Positions 1 through 12,080 of a stretch of 64,000 nucleotides of DNA are shown here, piece by piece. The stretch comes from Dimorphilus gyrociliatus (Eukaryota > Annelida > Polychaeta > Dinophilidae). The notes under the pieces are model-generated. The model did no database searches. It was not told the origin of the DNA and saw nothing but the letters and a program-made list of their open reading frames with translations. The position numbers were made by a program, and so were the translations under genes. How positions within the stretch are numbered: the stretch's first letter is position 1; the number at the start of each line of letters is the position of its first letter. The stretch lies in assembly GCA_904063045.1 (NCBI GenBank), contig CAJFCJ010000014.1, positions 2,105,643-2,169,642 of the forward strand, written 5' to 3'.

Positions 1-2119
1 GTAGAAGCGTCGTAATAAGTTTGATCTAGAGCTATAAACTACACACTGTCTATATAGATTAAATTATGAATATATAGACCAATTTATTACTGTTTAACTC
101 TACTAAATCGATTTACTAGTGTTACAGTTTAAACAGCCGCAAAAATTTACAACAATTCAAACTGAACTTTTCTCATTATTGGAGATTTGAATAGATATTT
201 ATTGACGGATCGTCTCCTTTTTGTAAATATATTTTGAATTGCCTTCTGGCCTTTCTGAATTTCTACAATAGGGCTACAATAACGCCAGAATGAAAGGTAA
301 ATAAATAGAAAGGCGGCTATAAATTGGATTTTCTTTGTGCCTGTTTCTGTCCGAGGTTACATAACACTATATCTGCTTGTCGATTAGCGCTTCTAAAATT
401 ACAGATAGTGATTGATAAACTGAAATGCTGGAATGTTGCTATCTTGGTGTTTTAACATTTTAAGATTGCCTAAATTTTCCAACAGATCACTTTTTAACCT
501 AGTTGTAAAAGGGGGTCTAAAGGGTTTCCACATGCACCGTATCGTTGACGGCCAAAAGTGCAAGAATGTTGTTTACTGTGTAGAGATATACTGTATAGAG
601 ATATACTGTTGTATGTATGTAAAGTATATAATATATATATCTACAGTATAATTAGATATATATATATATATAGAATTTTATTGTTTACAATAGTCCAATG
701 AATTTTTCTTGTAGTTTATTTCATCCCTAAAATCTTTTTGCAATCAATCGACAACTATATCTACTAAAAGATAAATAGAAAAAAGTGAAATGTTTAATAC
801 GCTGGACGGTAGGCGTGTTAAGCATGTTTTGTTTGTAAGTTTGCCTGAATTTGTTGTGTGCGTGCGTGTATATTTGGCGCGTCTAGTATTTAATTTAATT
901 AAATGTATTAACGTGTTTTTCTCTATTTCTTTTCTTATGATCATCTATCTAACTAAATGTTATATTTATTTATCTATAAATCTTTCATTCTATCATTTTT
1001 TTTTCCTTTTCCTTTTTCTATCTTCCTCTTTATACTCTGTTATGTCTTTGCTTAAATCTTTTTCCGTTCTTCCTCTTATATCCCTGTCTCTCCTCTCCTA
1101 GATTATCCTATCTTTTTTATTAATCACAACAACAACAACAATATCAGAATTTATGCTTTTCAGAATTACCGCGTATCCATCTTACTAGACGATAATCCAA
1201 GATTATTTATGACCTATTTTATTGAACGACACTCGAAAAAATACGATTAACAAACCTCCGGTTGGCACATTATCAAATTGACGTTGATAAGAGACGCTGA
1301 TTAGGAGTAGCATTGCGAATCCATGATAAATCATTATTATATTCAAATCCTTAATTTTTTCTTGCATACCTATGGACAAGCAAATTATCGCGTCTAATCA
1401 ATAATATAACACAGTCTTTGAATAGATAAGAATAAGAGATAAGAGATAAAATGGTAAGGCTTTTAATAAGTATATATGTGCAGTATATATATATACTGTA
1501 TATATACTGTCCAGATAGATAGATATATGTTGATATGCGGTAATGTACGAATAAGTTTAATTGGCATTTTATACAAAAAGATACTGCTTGTATTATTTTA
1601 ACTAACTGATCATTACTACAATAATTACTTAAAATATTACCAGATATGTCCATATATACATATATATATATATATGTACATTATCAACTTAAACAAATGT
1701 ATGCTTTGACACTGTATTTGTATGTAAAGAGGCTTTCTTTGTAATTTTACCTTTCAAGTGTCAATCCGTTTTTAAAGGTGTTTATCTACTGTTATTCTAC
1801 ACAGATTTATTTTATTGCTTATAAAATGATTTTTATGGTTAGGATATTACTCATCTTTTAAATAGTAATAAAAAACTATATCTTTACTTTTAGTTTTATC
1901 TCTTCCTCTGATACTTTTCTTTTAATAAAGAAAAATGAAACAAAAATTGGAAAAAATGCATATATACATATATAAATATAGCACGAACCAACTCCTTACT
2001 AAAATCTCTTTGACAGAGAAGAAAGAAAATATCCAGATGTTAACTCAAACTCGTCTGACAGACGTTTGAAAGAGCTTGACTAACTATACAAACAGCGACC
2101 AATCAGCTCCTTGAAGCGA

Positions 2120-2129
2120 GTCACGTGAC
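2120..2129. promoter_or_regulatory. Palindromic E-box GTCACGTGAC
   Basis: A perfect 10-bp palindrome matching the CLEAR/M-box type of bHLH-ZIP site (TFEB/MITF/USF class), about 20 bp after a CCAAT-containing stretch. No coding exon was identified downstream, so a non-coding first exon or unannotated transcript is possible. The function is inferred from the motif alone. Confidence 0.35.
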
Positions 2130-2278
2130 TTTTGTCCCTTGTCTTTGAAGTGTTCCGATAGGGTGTTTGGTGATTACAGAGAAAATTTTTGTTGCATTCA
2201 AGTGTCTGGTGGGGATTAAAGGGGAAGAAAACGAATGATTTTTTATTCCAAAAGATAAGTTAATACATATTTTTGCAC

Positions 2279-2349
2279 TTGATATGCAAGGCAGGAAGTT
2301 AGCTGAGGTTGAGATTAATCGGTCTTGTCGGATACAAATCGAACGGAAT
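2279..2349 (+). repeat. Diverged direct repeat, copy 1
   Basis: About 71 bp beginning TTGATATGCAAG and containing GAGATTAATCGG, with a close but imperfect copy at 3036-3107. Both copies are in the same orientation about 757 bp apart. The family is not recognised. It could be a segmental duplication remnant or a dispersed non-coding repeat. Confidence 0.6.
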
Positions 2350-3035
2350 TTATTAAAAGATTGGTTTTCCTACTCTTTTCTTTAATAATAGAACAAAGAG
2401 CATCAATTGACAAGGGTAACCGTTATGACGCCCGCAATAATTATACGGTTTCAAAACTCGAAATTAATAGCAATGAAAATACCATTAAGCCGGTTTTTTT
2501 AACGAGTATCTCTTGAATGAACAACCATTTTTCAACCAATAATTACTCTAATCAATTCACAGTAGAGTATACAAGAAAATATCTATTCCTCATTAAGATC
2601 ACTATAATTAGCCTATTTCATAAGTTTTATATCGATTATGCAAGTGATCGACACGCGCGAGTACAATTATTCTCTTCTCTCTTTATTGCCCTTCCTCCCT
2701 CCCCTTTTACCTTTAAATATTAAGCGTTTTGTATTTTTGACGCTTTTTTTTCTCCTATCTTTTCTTTCTATCTATTTGTCCGTCTCTCTTTCTTCCTTCT
2801 CCAATTCATCATGGAAAGAACAGATTATTTTTATTTACAAAAAAAACAGATGAAAGAAATTCTCTAACCCATATTCCCCTATAATTCTCTTTCTCTCGTT
2901 TTTTTTATCAATTAGGGAGCGTCTAAATAAATGGAAAAAAAACAATTTGAATTGAATTTTCTCTAATAAGAAATGTTAATTCGATGGAAAGAAAATATAT
3001 ACCAGTTTCTCTTTCTCCAATTTCCTTTCACATAA

Positions 3036-3107
3036 TTGATATGCAAGACAGGAAGTAGGCTGAATTTGAGATTAATCGGTTTTGTCGGGAAACAAATCGA
3101 ATGGAAT
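3036..3107 (+). repeat. Diverged direct repeat, copy 2
   Basis: Second copy of the 2279-2349 unit, sharing TTGATATGCAAG, CAGGAAGT, GAGATTAATCGGT and ACAAATCGAA with scattered substitutions. The sequence between the two copies is pyrimidine-rich and shows no gene. Confidence 0.6.
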
Positions 3108-3286
3108 GCTTTAATTTTAGAACGGTGGAAAGATTGAGGAGGTAACGTGAATAATTTGAATGGTATTTGTGTCCGTTATTCAATTCAAGTGCATTTTGGC
3201 TTCACTACCCGTTTCCCATATACAGATGTTTCGGCTTCGTCAAAATACTCAATAGCCGAAAGTTACTAAATCGTCACACACAGTAA

Positions 3287-3296
3287 CGCCATCTAT
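3287..3296 (-). promoter_or_regulatory. CTCF-like motif (reverse), left of histone pair
   Basis: CGCCATCTAT, the reverse complement of ATAGATGGCG. It resembles the invertebrate CTCF core (AGATGGCG/AGGTGGCG) and lies 3' of H2B. A forward copy lies just past H2A at 6529, so the two motifs bracket the histone pair. The binding role is inference. Confidence 0.35.
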
Positions 3297-3558
3297 AGTT
3301 ATTCATCGAGAACTATATAACCACCTCTATGCGCCATGAATCACTATAAATATGGTTTAAATTAAAGATGGTGATTAGGAGCATACCACTGTATGCACTA
3401 TAAACGGATCGTTTTGATCTTTACCCTTTTTCTTACTAAGCATATAGATGCGCTACTAAGATTATTCATTAAAAATGTTTATTTCAGAAATAAAACAAGA
3501 GAAATAAAAAAACAATTTCAGAGTATCGGTTTATAATAGTACTTTGTAATAGTTTGGT

Positions 3559-3574
3559 GGCCCTTAAAAGGGCC
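3559..3574 (-). promoter_or_regulatory. Histone mRNA 3' stem-loop of H2B
   Basis: On the minus strand this reads GGCCCTTTTAAGGGCC followed by ACCA. It is a 6-bp stem with a 4-base loop, the canonical replication-dependent histone 3' end bound by SLBP in place of a poly(A) tail. It starts about 42 nt past the H2B stop and is identical to the H2A copy at 6462. Confidence 0.95.
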
Positions 3575-3615
3575 TTTTTTATACAAATGAATTAATTCAT
3601 TCAGAGGTAGACGCT

Positions 3616-3999
3616 TTACTTAGCGCTGGTGTACTTGGTTACAGCCTTGGTTCCCTCAGAAACGGCGTGCTTAGCCAATTCACCGGGCAACAGAAGTCTT
3701 ACGGCTGTTTGGATTTCTCTGGACGTGATTGTTGATCTTTTGTTGTAATGAGCCAATCTGGAGGCTTCGGCAGCAATTCTTTCGAAGATGTCGTTGACGA
3801 AGGAGTTCATGATAGACATAGCTTTGGATGAGATACCAGTATCTGGATGAACTTGTTTCAAAACTTTGTAGATGTAGATGGCGTAAGATTCCTTCCTCCT
3901 TCTCTTCTTCTTCTTGTCAGTGCTGCGAACAGCTTTGGCCTTCGATGCAGCCTTCTTCGAACCTTTAGATGCGGCTTTTCCACCAACTTTAGGAGGCAT
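3616..3999 (-). CDS. H2B: Histone H2B
   Basis: Core nucleosome protein that pairs with H2A in the dimer. The 127-residue intronless frame has a Lys/Ser/Ala-rich N-terminal tail (about residues 1-35), then the histone fold beginning at [20 protein letters not shown] and containing the [15 protein letters not shown] and [20 protein letters not shown] helices, and the usual C-terminal end [10 protein letters not shown]. Length and motifs are standard for animal H2B. It is divergently transcribed from the H2A gene about 2 kb away, has its own octamer/CCAAT/TATA promoter and ends with a histone stem-loop, so it is probably S-phase regulated. No H3, H4 or H1 gene is visible nearby. Confidence 0.98.
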   Translation of the reverse strand: MPPKVGGKAASKGSKKAASKAKAVRSTDKKKKRRRKESYAIYIYKVLKQVHPDTGISSKAMSIMNSFVNDIFERIAAEASRLAHYNKRSTITSREIQTAVRLLLPGELAKHAVSEGTKAVTKYTSAK

Positions 4000-4070
4000 G
4001 ATGATTTAAGAGTTGATTTGGTTGTTGAGGTATGAACACTCGACGATGTTGGACTGAAGAAATTTACCCC

Positions 4071-4162
4071 TTTATATACAATCCGTATGCAAATGAGTTG
4101 TCTGGACGTTCTCGAAGTAAATACTCGACGCTCATTGGTCCAGTTCAAAGCGCGCTTATTGG
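4071..4162 (-). promoter_or_regulatory. H2B promoter: TATA, octamer, two CCAAT boxes
   Basis: Read on the minus strand, upstream of the ATG at 3999, there is a TATATAAA box (4071-4078), an ATTTGCAT octamer (4087-4094) and two CCAAT boxes (4134-4138 and 4158-4162). This order is typical of animal H2B promoters, where the octamer is bound by Oct-1-type POU factors. The spacing predicts a short leader of roughly 45 nt. Confidence 0.8.
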
Positions 4163-5759
4163 CTAAGATAATTTCTATTGTGTAAAGTAAAAAAAAACGC
4201 GGGAAAAGTTTAGCGCCTTTTGTTAGTTACTTTTCTACTGAATTATTATTACATATATATATGCCTAAAGAATTAAACAAATTGTAAAAATAATAACAAG
4301 AGCAATTTAAGCTTACTAAGAACAATAAACGAAATCCACATTTTCTGAATGCAGTGTAATCAAAGTTATAGTCGGGCAATTTGTGTAACATTTATATGAA
4401 TAGTAAGTAATTCGTAATCAACTCTGATATTAACAGCAAAATATCCGTTTCATACTCAATTGAAAAGAAGAATGTTACATATTTCATTTGTAAAATACAT
4501 GACATCGCGAAATTTACAAGATCGATATTGAACGATGAAAAATTTTGTAATCGAAAACACGTAGACGTAACGTCTCTTTAACCTATTACTTTTATAGAGA
4601 GAGAGTCGCCAAGACTGCGAAAGTATATTACAAAATAGAGAACGTTTTGTAAGTCGTTAATGAAATGCATTGAATAGATCTAATAATCTAATACAAGATG
4701 ATCTGAAATTTATTTTACTATATACATTTCCCGTCTAAGATTCAATCTTAATCTAATATCTGTAAAATCTGCAAATATAACTAGTATTATTCAATATTAC
4801 AGTCTAATTTTTTAGGCAGTTGGTATACTTTTAATTTGATAAAATATGTTATGTCTATTGTCTTGTCAAGTAAATCTGTCGACATATCTAGTCATTTCTA
4901 ACATATACTCGAACATAACATAATTCTCAACATTAGCCTACATATTACAAAACCATAGTTTATATGTAATATCTTAACCTCCCTTAACTCTGATGATTTT
5001 TGTGAAAAATATATGTAATAGAAATTGATTAAGGAATATCATATATGATAATCTATTTACAGTATAGAATAATAATAATAATAAAAAAGACCTTTTACAG
5101 ATTGTTAATATATTCATTTATGCTAAAGTTATCAGTATTGTTTCTACTTTATAATGAATCTTTGTTAGAATATTGGAAAATATTCTTTCGCTCTTATACT
5201 ATCAACGTAACGTCATATATATTTGAAATGTTCAAAACTTACGGGAAAAAATTTCAAATTTTCTTCTCGTTTTATCGAGTTAGCTTGCAGTAATTCATTG
5301 AATGTTAAAATACTTAATGTCTTTTGTTTCTTTCTTTTCTATTAATATTAAAGTGTAGATGTTATTAAATTGTTATTCTATATCATCATTTGTAAAGTGT
5401 CGTAACGTAAGGTTAATGAAATTATAAACGGAATGATAGAATTAACGACGCTTAAAACGCTTAATCATGACGATATTCTCATAGTTAAGTCATTTTTTAT
5501 AATAATTTCATTTGATTTGTTTCGTAATATCATTTATTTGATTATTAATTTTAGTTCTCAATATTGATTGTTGATTGGACATATTCACGGTGTTTTGATT
5601 GGCTAATCATTATTTTAATAAATTATCATTACCTACACATTATTAGGATGAAATTGAAATATTACAAGCTAGAATAATGTATTAATGATTGATCAGGCGA
5701 TTTTTTGTATTAATTATCTAGATATTAATAACTTTAAAAGAGTGTTTATGTATAGTTAT
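4163..5759. other. Spacer between divergent H2B and H2A
   Basis: About 1.6 kb of AT-rich DNA between the two histone promoters. It is longer than a typical shared H2A/H2B promoter. No further histone frame and no other gene was found in it. Confidence 0.6.
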
Positions 5760-5903
5760 ATTTGCATATCAGTGCCATTTCTCGGCCGGTGATTGGCAGA
5801 GAGTTTTATGCAAATGAGTCTGTATCTCGTTTTCGCGCCAAAAATACCGCGTTTTCATTGGCTCTCCTGGAAAGGATTTTGGTAGAGAAAGTAGGTATAA
5901 AAT
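5760..5903 (+). promoter_or_regulatory. H2A promoter: octamers, CCAAT, TATA
   Basis: ATTTGCAT (5760-5767), reverse CCAAT boxes (ATTGG at 5792-5796 and 5857-5861), ATGCAAAT (5808-5815) and TATAAAAT (5896-5903) precede the ATG at 5979. The same element set as the H2B promoter suggests coordinated S-phase expression from two separate promoters. Confidence 0.8.
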
Positions 5904-5978
5904 CAAACTATAGAATCCCGTGTGTTCATTTGAGTTTATTCGTATAAGAAGAAGGTTCTTGATATCTGTCAGTTGATC

Positions 5979-6425
<447 letters not shown>

Positions 6426-6461
6426 GAAGTTTCCGAAAAGGTCTTCTAAAAACACTAAAAC

Positions 6462-6477
6462 GGCCCTTTTAAGGGCC
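6462..6477 (+). promoter_or_regulatory. Histone mRNA 3' stem-loop of H2A
   Basis: GGCCCTTTTAAGGGCC followed by ACCA, 37 nt past the H2A stop. It has a 6-bp stem and a 4-nt loop, matching the metazoan histone 3' processing signal and identical to the H2B copy. Confidence 0.95.
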
Positions 6478-6528
6478 ACCAATTTTTATCAAAGCGACTA
6501 GTAAATTTGTTAATTGAATTATGAGACG

Positions 6529-6540
6529 CTAGATGGCGTA
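6529..6540 (+). promoter_or_regulatory. CTCF-like motif, right of histone pair
   Basis: CTAGATGGCGTA, forward orientation, about 50 bp beyond the H2A stem-loop. It pairs with the reverse-oriented copy at 3287 so that the two histone genes sit between divergent motifs. Possible insulator; inferred only. Confidence 0.35.
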
Positions 6541-6961
6541 GTCAAAATTGTTTTAAAAGTCTTAAATACACTTATTGGATGCAAATATGTACTTAAAATA
6601 ATGAGCCTTTAAACTTACGACAAAATGACGGGAATATGATTGTTCCGCACGAACGACTATCTATTGGGGCCAAATCAGTTTGTACTTGGGGGCTTCGAAA
6701 CGTCATAGACGCACAATTGATGACTGAAGTCTGACGAAAAAAGGAGTGAAAATAAATGCTGTTAGGTGTTTATTAAGCTTAACTTTATAGAATTTTGTCA
6801 ACCAACACCAGCTTTGAATTTCCATATAAACGTTTGCCGGAAGTTACCACCATATGCACGCCACCTACAAAAGGTTAATAATAATCTAATACAGTTGCAT
6901 ATGAGCATAAGAGAAGCGACGCCTACCTCGTCATATCGCACTGAAGCGTCACTTTGTCACA

Positions 6962-8630
6962 ATGGATTGTGCTACGCAAGCTGAATTACCCTCTGACAAA
7001 CAGCGAAAGTCAAATCCAAACTTGCGTTTTAATAATAGACGACTAAGCGTCTTCCCGGCAAAAAATGCTAGTTGGGCTTACGTCGTTTTATTGGTTGCGA
7101 TGCTATCAAATGTGACAACAGGTGGTTTGCTACTGTCAAACAGTATGGTAGTACTCTACGCTCAAGTTCATTTCAATGGCACAAAATACGATGCTGGTTA
7201 GTAAAAATTCAGAGCTTGAATAGCATGTAAAGTTAACATTTAGCAATAATATTTATGTTAATAATATCTGTTATTCAAAAAGAAAGATTTTAAAAGGAAG
7301 AATGATAGAGTGAAAAAAGAAAAACAACAAGAGAGAGAGAGAGAGAGGGAGATTACAAAGTTATAAATATATTCAATTAATTCTTATTAATTCGTTTCCT
7401 TCTATTTTTTATACTTTCTATCAATCTCTGACATTCTTACAATTTCAAAAAAATCACGAAAGTGAACAATAAGTTTAACATGACTTAGTCATATTATAGG
7501 GAAGATTGTGCACGCTTATCTATCCTTCTTTTACTTAACTAATATTCATTATATATAATTATAATCAGAAGAAATGGATAAAAGAAAATATCATATATGT
7601 CTGACATATGAAGCTAGATCATAGATTATGTAAAAGAGATTAGAGATTATCTGTTCGTCTTAAAGGTTAAGTATAGATTTCTTTAGGTATCAATTTTTTT
7701 TTAAAAATTCATCCGATATTGGATTATTTCCGGTAATTCTGGATTATATTACAATTTGGTAATACGTTCCATTTTCAAAATATTCTTAAGTCTCTGAAGT
7801 AAGATTTGCTGTAAACGATCGTAAATTATTGATATTATTAATATTGTTATTATTATTACTTTTCAAAGTGTAATTATAGATATCTTGTTTAATTTTTTAC
7901 TTGTAATAGTTTCACTAATGGAGAACGTTACCATCCTGCCGAAATACGATACTAGTTGGTTTTATTTGAGTAATTAATTATTAAGGGTGATAGGCTGACT
8001 AAACCGTTGTTATCGATTTATAATGAGAGCCGTTGGTGTAGGGTTAACTCAGTCTTTTATGAAATATAGCTGGAGGTTTGATTCCTAAAGTAAAGTAGAC
8101 AAAATTTTTTTGCAATTGACGTCAGATTCTGCTAATTAGTTGTTTGTTTAATTAATAATTTTATTTCTATTCTTCCTACACCCTTTCACATTTTCCTTTC
8201 TGTTTTGTTATTTTATTTGCATTCTAAATATCTGTCTCTGACTCTTTTTCATCATATATTCCATAGTTTAATGTAAAAGAATACTTCTATTTTTAGTTTT
8301 GATTACTTGGGTATAAAAAATAGAAAGATAAACATGAAAAGATGTTTATGAGAAGTCAAAGGAGAAAGAGAGAAGAAAGAGAAAGAGAAAATTTATTTTT
8401 TCCTTTATAAGGAAAGATAATTTGTGTAACCTATAGGGTCATTTTTAAAAGGAGAACGTATTCCTTTCGCTATAACAACCCTGGAGACGGCTTTTATAGT
8501 GCAAGATTATTGAAGTGTGTTCGGAATTTTTTTAAAAGAGAACATAATTATTGATTCTAGATGACTAATCGTGTAAGATTTTATACAAGTATCATGTTGA
8601 AGTATATTTTATTAAGCATCTATATAAATA

Positions 8631-8684
<54 letters not shown>

Positions 8685-11600
8685 CTGTATATATTAATTT
8701 GTATTAAAGCATATGCATTTAGGAAGAAGGTCATTTCTTGAAATTTGCCTCACGAAACCGCATTTTAGCTTTCGATTATAATTATTTCTATAAAGGGCTT
8801 AATAAACTTAAATTGACACGAAAACACCAAAAGGACAATAGCTTGCAGATCTGACAGTTTTTCTATCACTCCTTCTTTCTCTCTATCTCTCTCTCTCTCT
8901 GTCTCTTCAAGTATCCAATTACCTAATCATAATTACAGATTTTATTATTTCTATATTTCTCATCTTCAAGATATCTAATTCAACATTTTCAATTTTATTT
9001 TAACGTTATTATAATTATTTCATTTCTCTCTTTTTTTAATTATTAACTCTATTTCACTTTTGATATCCAGTGAAATGACTTTGCGTGAAGCAACTTCCGG
9101 TTTGTCGCAAAAAAAGAAATTTCATGACGTATGTCACGGTTTTAATGTAATAGGGTAAATCACGCGATTTAAGAGAAGAGTTATTTTATAGTTTTGTAAG
9201 TAATTTGAAGAATAATTCAAACTTTTCAGGAAAGATTCGTATGAATATAATTTAGTTTGTAGTTGTTCCTTTTAACAAATGAAAGGAAAATTGTTTGGAA
9301 TGATTTTCATATGTTTTTCCGTATATATGTATACGTAAACAATGTACTGCAGTATATAAACATATATACTGTATATATATAGAAGATATTCACATCTTAC
9401 CTTTGTATATATACAATATTCTTTATATAAAAGGTAATAAAAGATATGAACAAAAACAAAAAGAAGGAAATAATATCGAGGAAATTATTTATAAATAGAA
9501 AAAGGTATTGAAGACGGAAAATATCTAGCAGTGATACCTTCAATTGGAAAGAATATGGTGGAATGCTTTTTTTACTTCCAATACTTCCCGTAATTTTATA
9601 ATCTCCATTAAGTCAAGTAACTTTGATCTGTACATATCCGGGTCATTAGCTAATGTATAAGAAAAACAATATGTATTTTCATTTCCTAATGTATGATAAC
9701 ATTTTTAATTGTTAGTGAAAGCGTTAATTACTTGTTGTTGTTGTTGTTGTTATGTTTCAAACTGTTGAAACATAGCCTTCAGTGATGGCAGAAATTATTT
9801 CTATTGAAAAGATGAACTGAAAGAAAAAAAAAGATAAAACAATATAGAAGAGTGACAGAATAGAGATGAAAACGTATAGAAAAAGAGAAATAAAGTCAAC
9901 GTTTAAAAGAAACCAGAGAAATCTTTCTGCAAGAAAGTAGAAACCTTTTCAAAACTCTTCAGTCCCTTTATTTTGTTCTCTAGGAATATATATATATATA
10001 TACTATACAGTAAATATACTATATACTGTATATACAGTATATATATCTATTGTGTATGCATATACATTCTCTATATATTAATATACAAGACGGATCAACA
10101 AGAGCCATGTCATTTCGTTGTTGATAAATTGAAAAGATGACTTCTACATTCTTATTACAAGACAAAACTGTTGTCATGGTTTAATCATTTAACTTGTATT
10201 AAGTAGGAAGTGGTATGCAAGATTAAAAAGATGAGAGCAGGGTGGGCGGAGTGGGCGATATGGCAATAACATAGTTGTTAAGTTGTAGTAAAACTAAGCA
10301 AAGACAAAGAAATATAATCCAAAATATTAAAAATAAATAAAAATAAGTGATAAATTATAATTTATTTTCCTATCATTCTTTCAGAAAGAATGATTAAATG
10401 TCAATAATAATAATCTAAAAATGTCAATTTATCTACTTACAGCGTGGGCAATGAGTACTTCTTGGAGTTTCGGAGGTCTTCTTTCTCCTGTTATAACGGC
10501 AACATCACTTAAATATTCACCGAGGGCCGTATGCGTTCTAGGCGGCTTTGTAGCATCGGTCGGCACACTGTTCAATTCATTCGCTGATAGATATGTTCAT
10601 GTAATAGTTTCATATTGCATAATAGCGAGCTTGGGTTGCTTTATGTGCCAAATATCGAGTGCTATGATAGTAGAAGCTCACTTTTACACAAGAAGGATGT
10701 ATGTTAATAAAGGTTACTATTGTACTCAATGGTTTGGTATGGCGTTAATGGCAGTCTGGACAAGATATTCTCTAAGTGAATATGGATGGTTTTCGGGATT
10801 GCAAATGTCTACCATGTTTGTTAGCCTGAATTTTATTCTAGGATTTGCCTTTAATAATGAAAAGTCTTACAATCAGGTGCGTATATGGCGGTTATCAAGT
10901 ACGAAAATTGAGTTTTACGAGTACACACAAGTACATCAGACGAAGAACTATGTTAACTAGGCCTTGAAATTTTCAACAGAAATATACGTTTAGGTTAGAG
11001 CTTTATACAGACAAGAAGAGAGAAGAGAGAGAGAGAGAACTAAAGAAAGAAAGGAATATATTAATATTACAATTAAAATATATACCTGTACAAGTGACAT
11101 TCTTTACCATACCATGATATTCTATTTACTCTTCTTTTTTTTATAAACGACCATCTATTCCTGAATTACTTAAGAGATAGAAAAACTACTTTTATTAATT
11201 GAAAAAGGGAAAAAATATTAATGTATATACAGTATATATTATATATATACTTCATTTCTATGAGAATAACAATAACAACAACAATAACATGTTTTTCGTA
11301 TGATAAATTGTAGTTTTAAACTAGGAAATACGGTCTCTTTTTTCAACCTCTAATTGAAGTTTCTTTTCTTAACTTTAATAATAGACTTTAACAAGAAATT
11401 ATTCTTTGAAAAACATCTAAACTAATTTAAAATAATATTTTAATAATTAATTAAGAAGAGAAGTTAACTCTTTTCCATCTAACACCCTTATCTTACTTTT
11501 TATTTGTACTATATTTAAACATTATTACTGTATTTAACTATTGGTTAAGTAAAAACAAAAAAGTGTACTGCAACAACAAAAGAAACTGGTAATGAATGAG

Positions 11601-12041
11601 AAGAGATATAGAGGAAAAGAGAGGAAAAATTGAAGAGGATATATTTAAATACAAATATATATATACATATGAATATCATAGATGCAAAGATAAGGAAGAT
11701 TATATGTATATTTACACATACGTACATGAATCTTTAAATAAAACAAAAAAGTGATTATTTATCAATTATCTTTACTAATTACATCACATTTTCTAAGGAA
11801 ATTTTATAATATTTTTATTGGATAAATAGTTAAGAAGATTTTTATTAATAATTTATTAATGAAGGTGTTTTTTTAATGCTCTGGTTTATATTGTTAGTTT
11901 TGCTTGTTAAGACTGTTATGAATTACTTGTAGGAATAAAGAAAAGCATAGTAGAAAACGATAAAATGAAAAGATTTTATTATGATTATTATTTATTAATG
12001 AATGAGGTGAATACTCTATGTATAATATACAGAGTATATAG

Positions 12042-12080
<39 letters not shown>

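Larger units (their letters stand above)
1..3286. other. Intergenic stretch with no gene found
   Basis: The sequence is AT-rich with pyrimidine tracts (about 1000-1100 and 2680-2900), CAA runs near 1130 and TATA/ACTGTATA microsatellite-like patches (580-660, 1480-1510). Short open frames have low-complexity translations and no recognisable domain. Promoter-like elements (CCAAT near 2098 and an E-box palindrome at 2120) occur without a convincing downstream coding exon. A pair of diverged direct repeats lies at 2279 and 3036. Confidence 0.6.

Noticed and set aside
2325-2853. Three small overlapping frames in the left spacer
   Set aside because: Composition follows pyrimidine-rich DNA, with no domain and no splice-linked partner.
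3858-4148. Arg-rich frames overlapping H2B and its promoter
   Set aside because: Shadows of the H2B gene in other frames.
8033-8109. tRNA-like element with B-box-like GGTTTGATTCC and a T-run
   Set aside because: No acceptor-stem pairing or anticodon arm; the A-box is weak, so a tRNA or SINE call is not supported.
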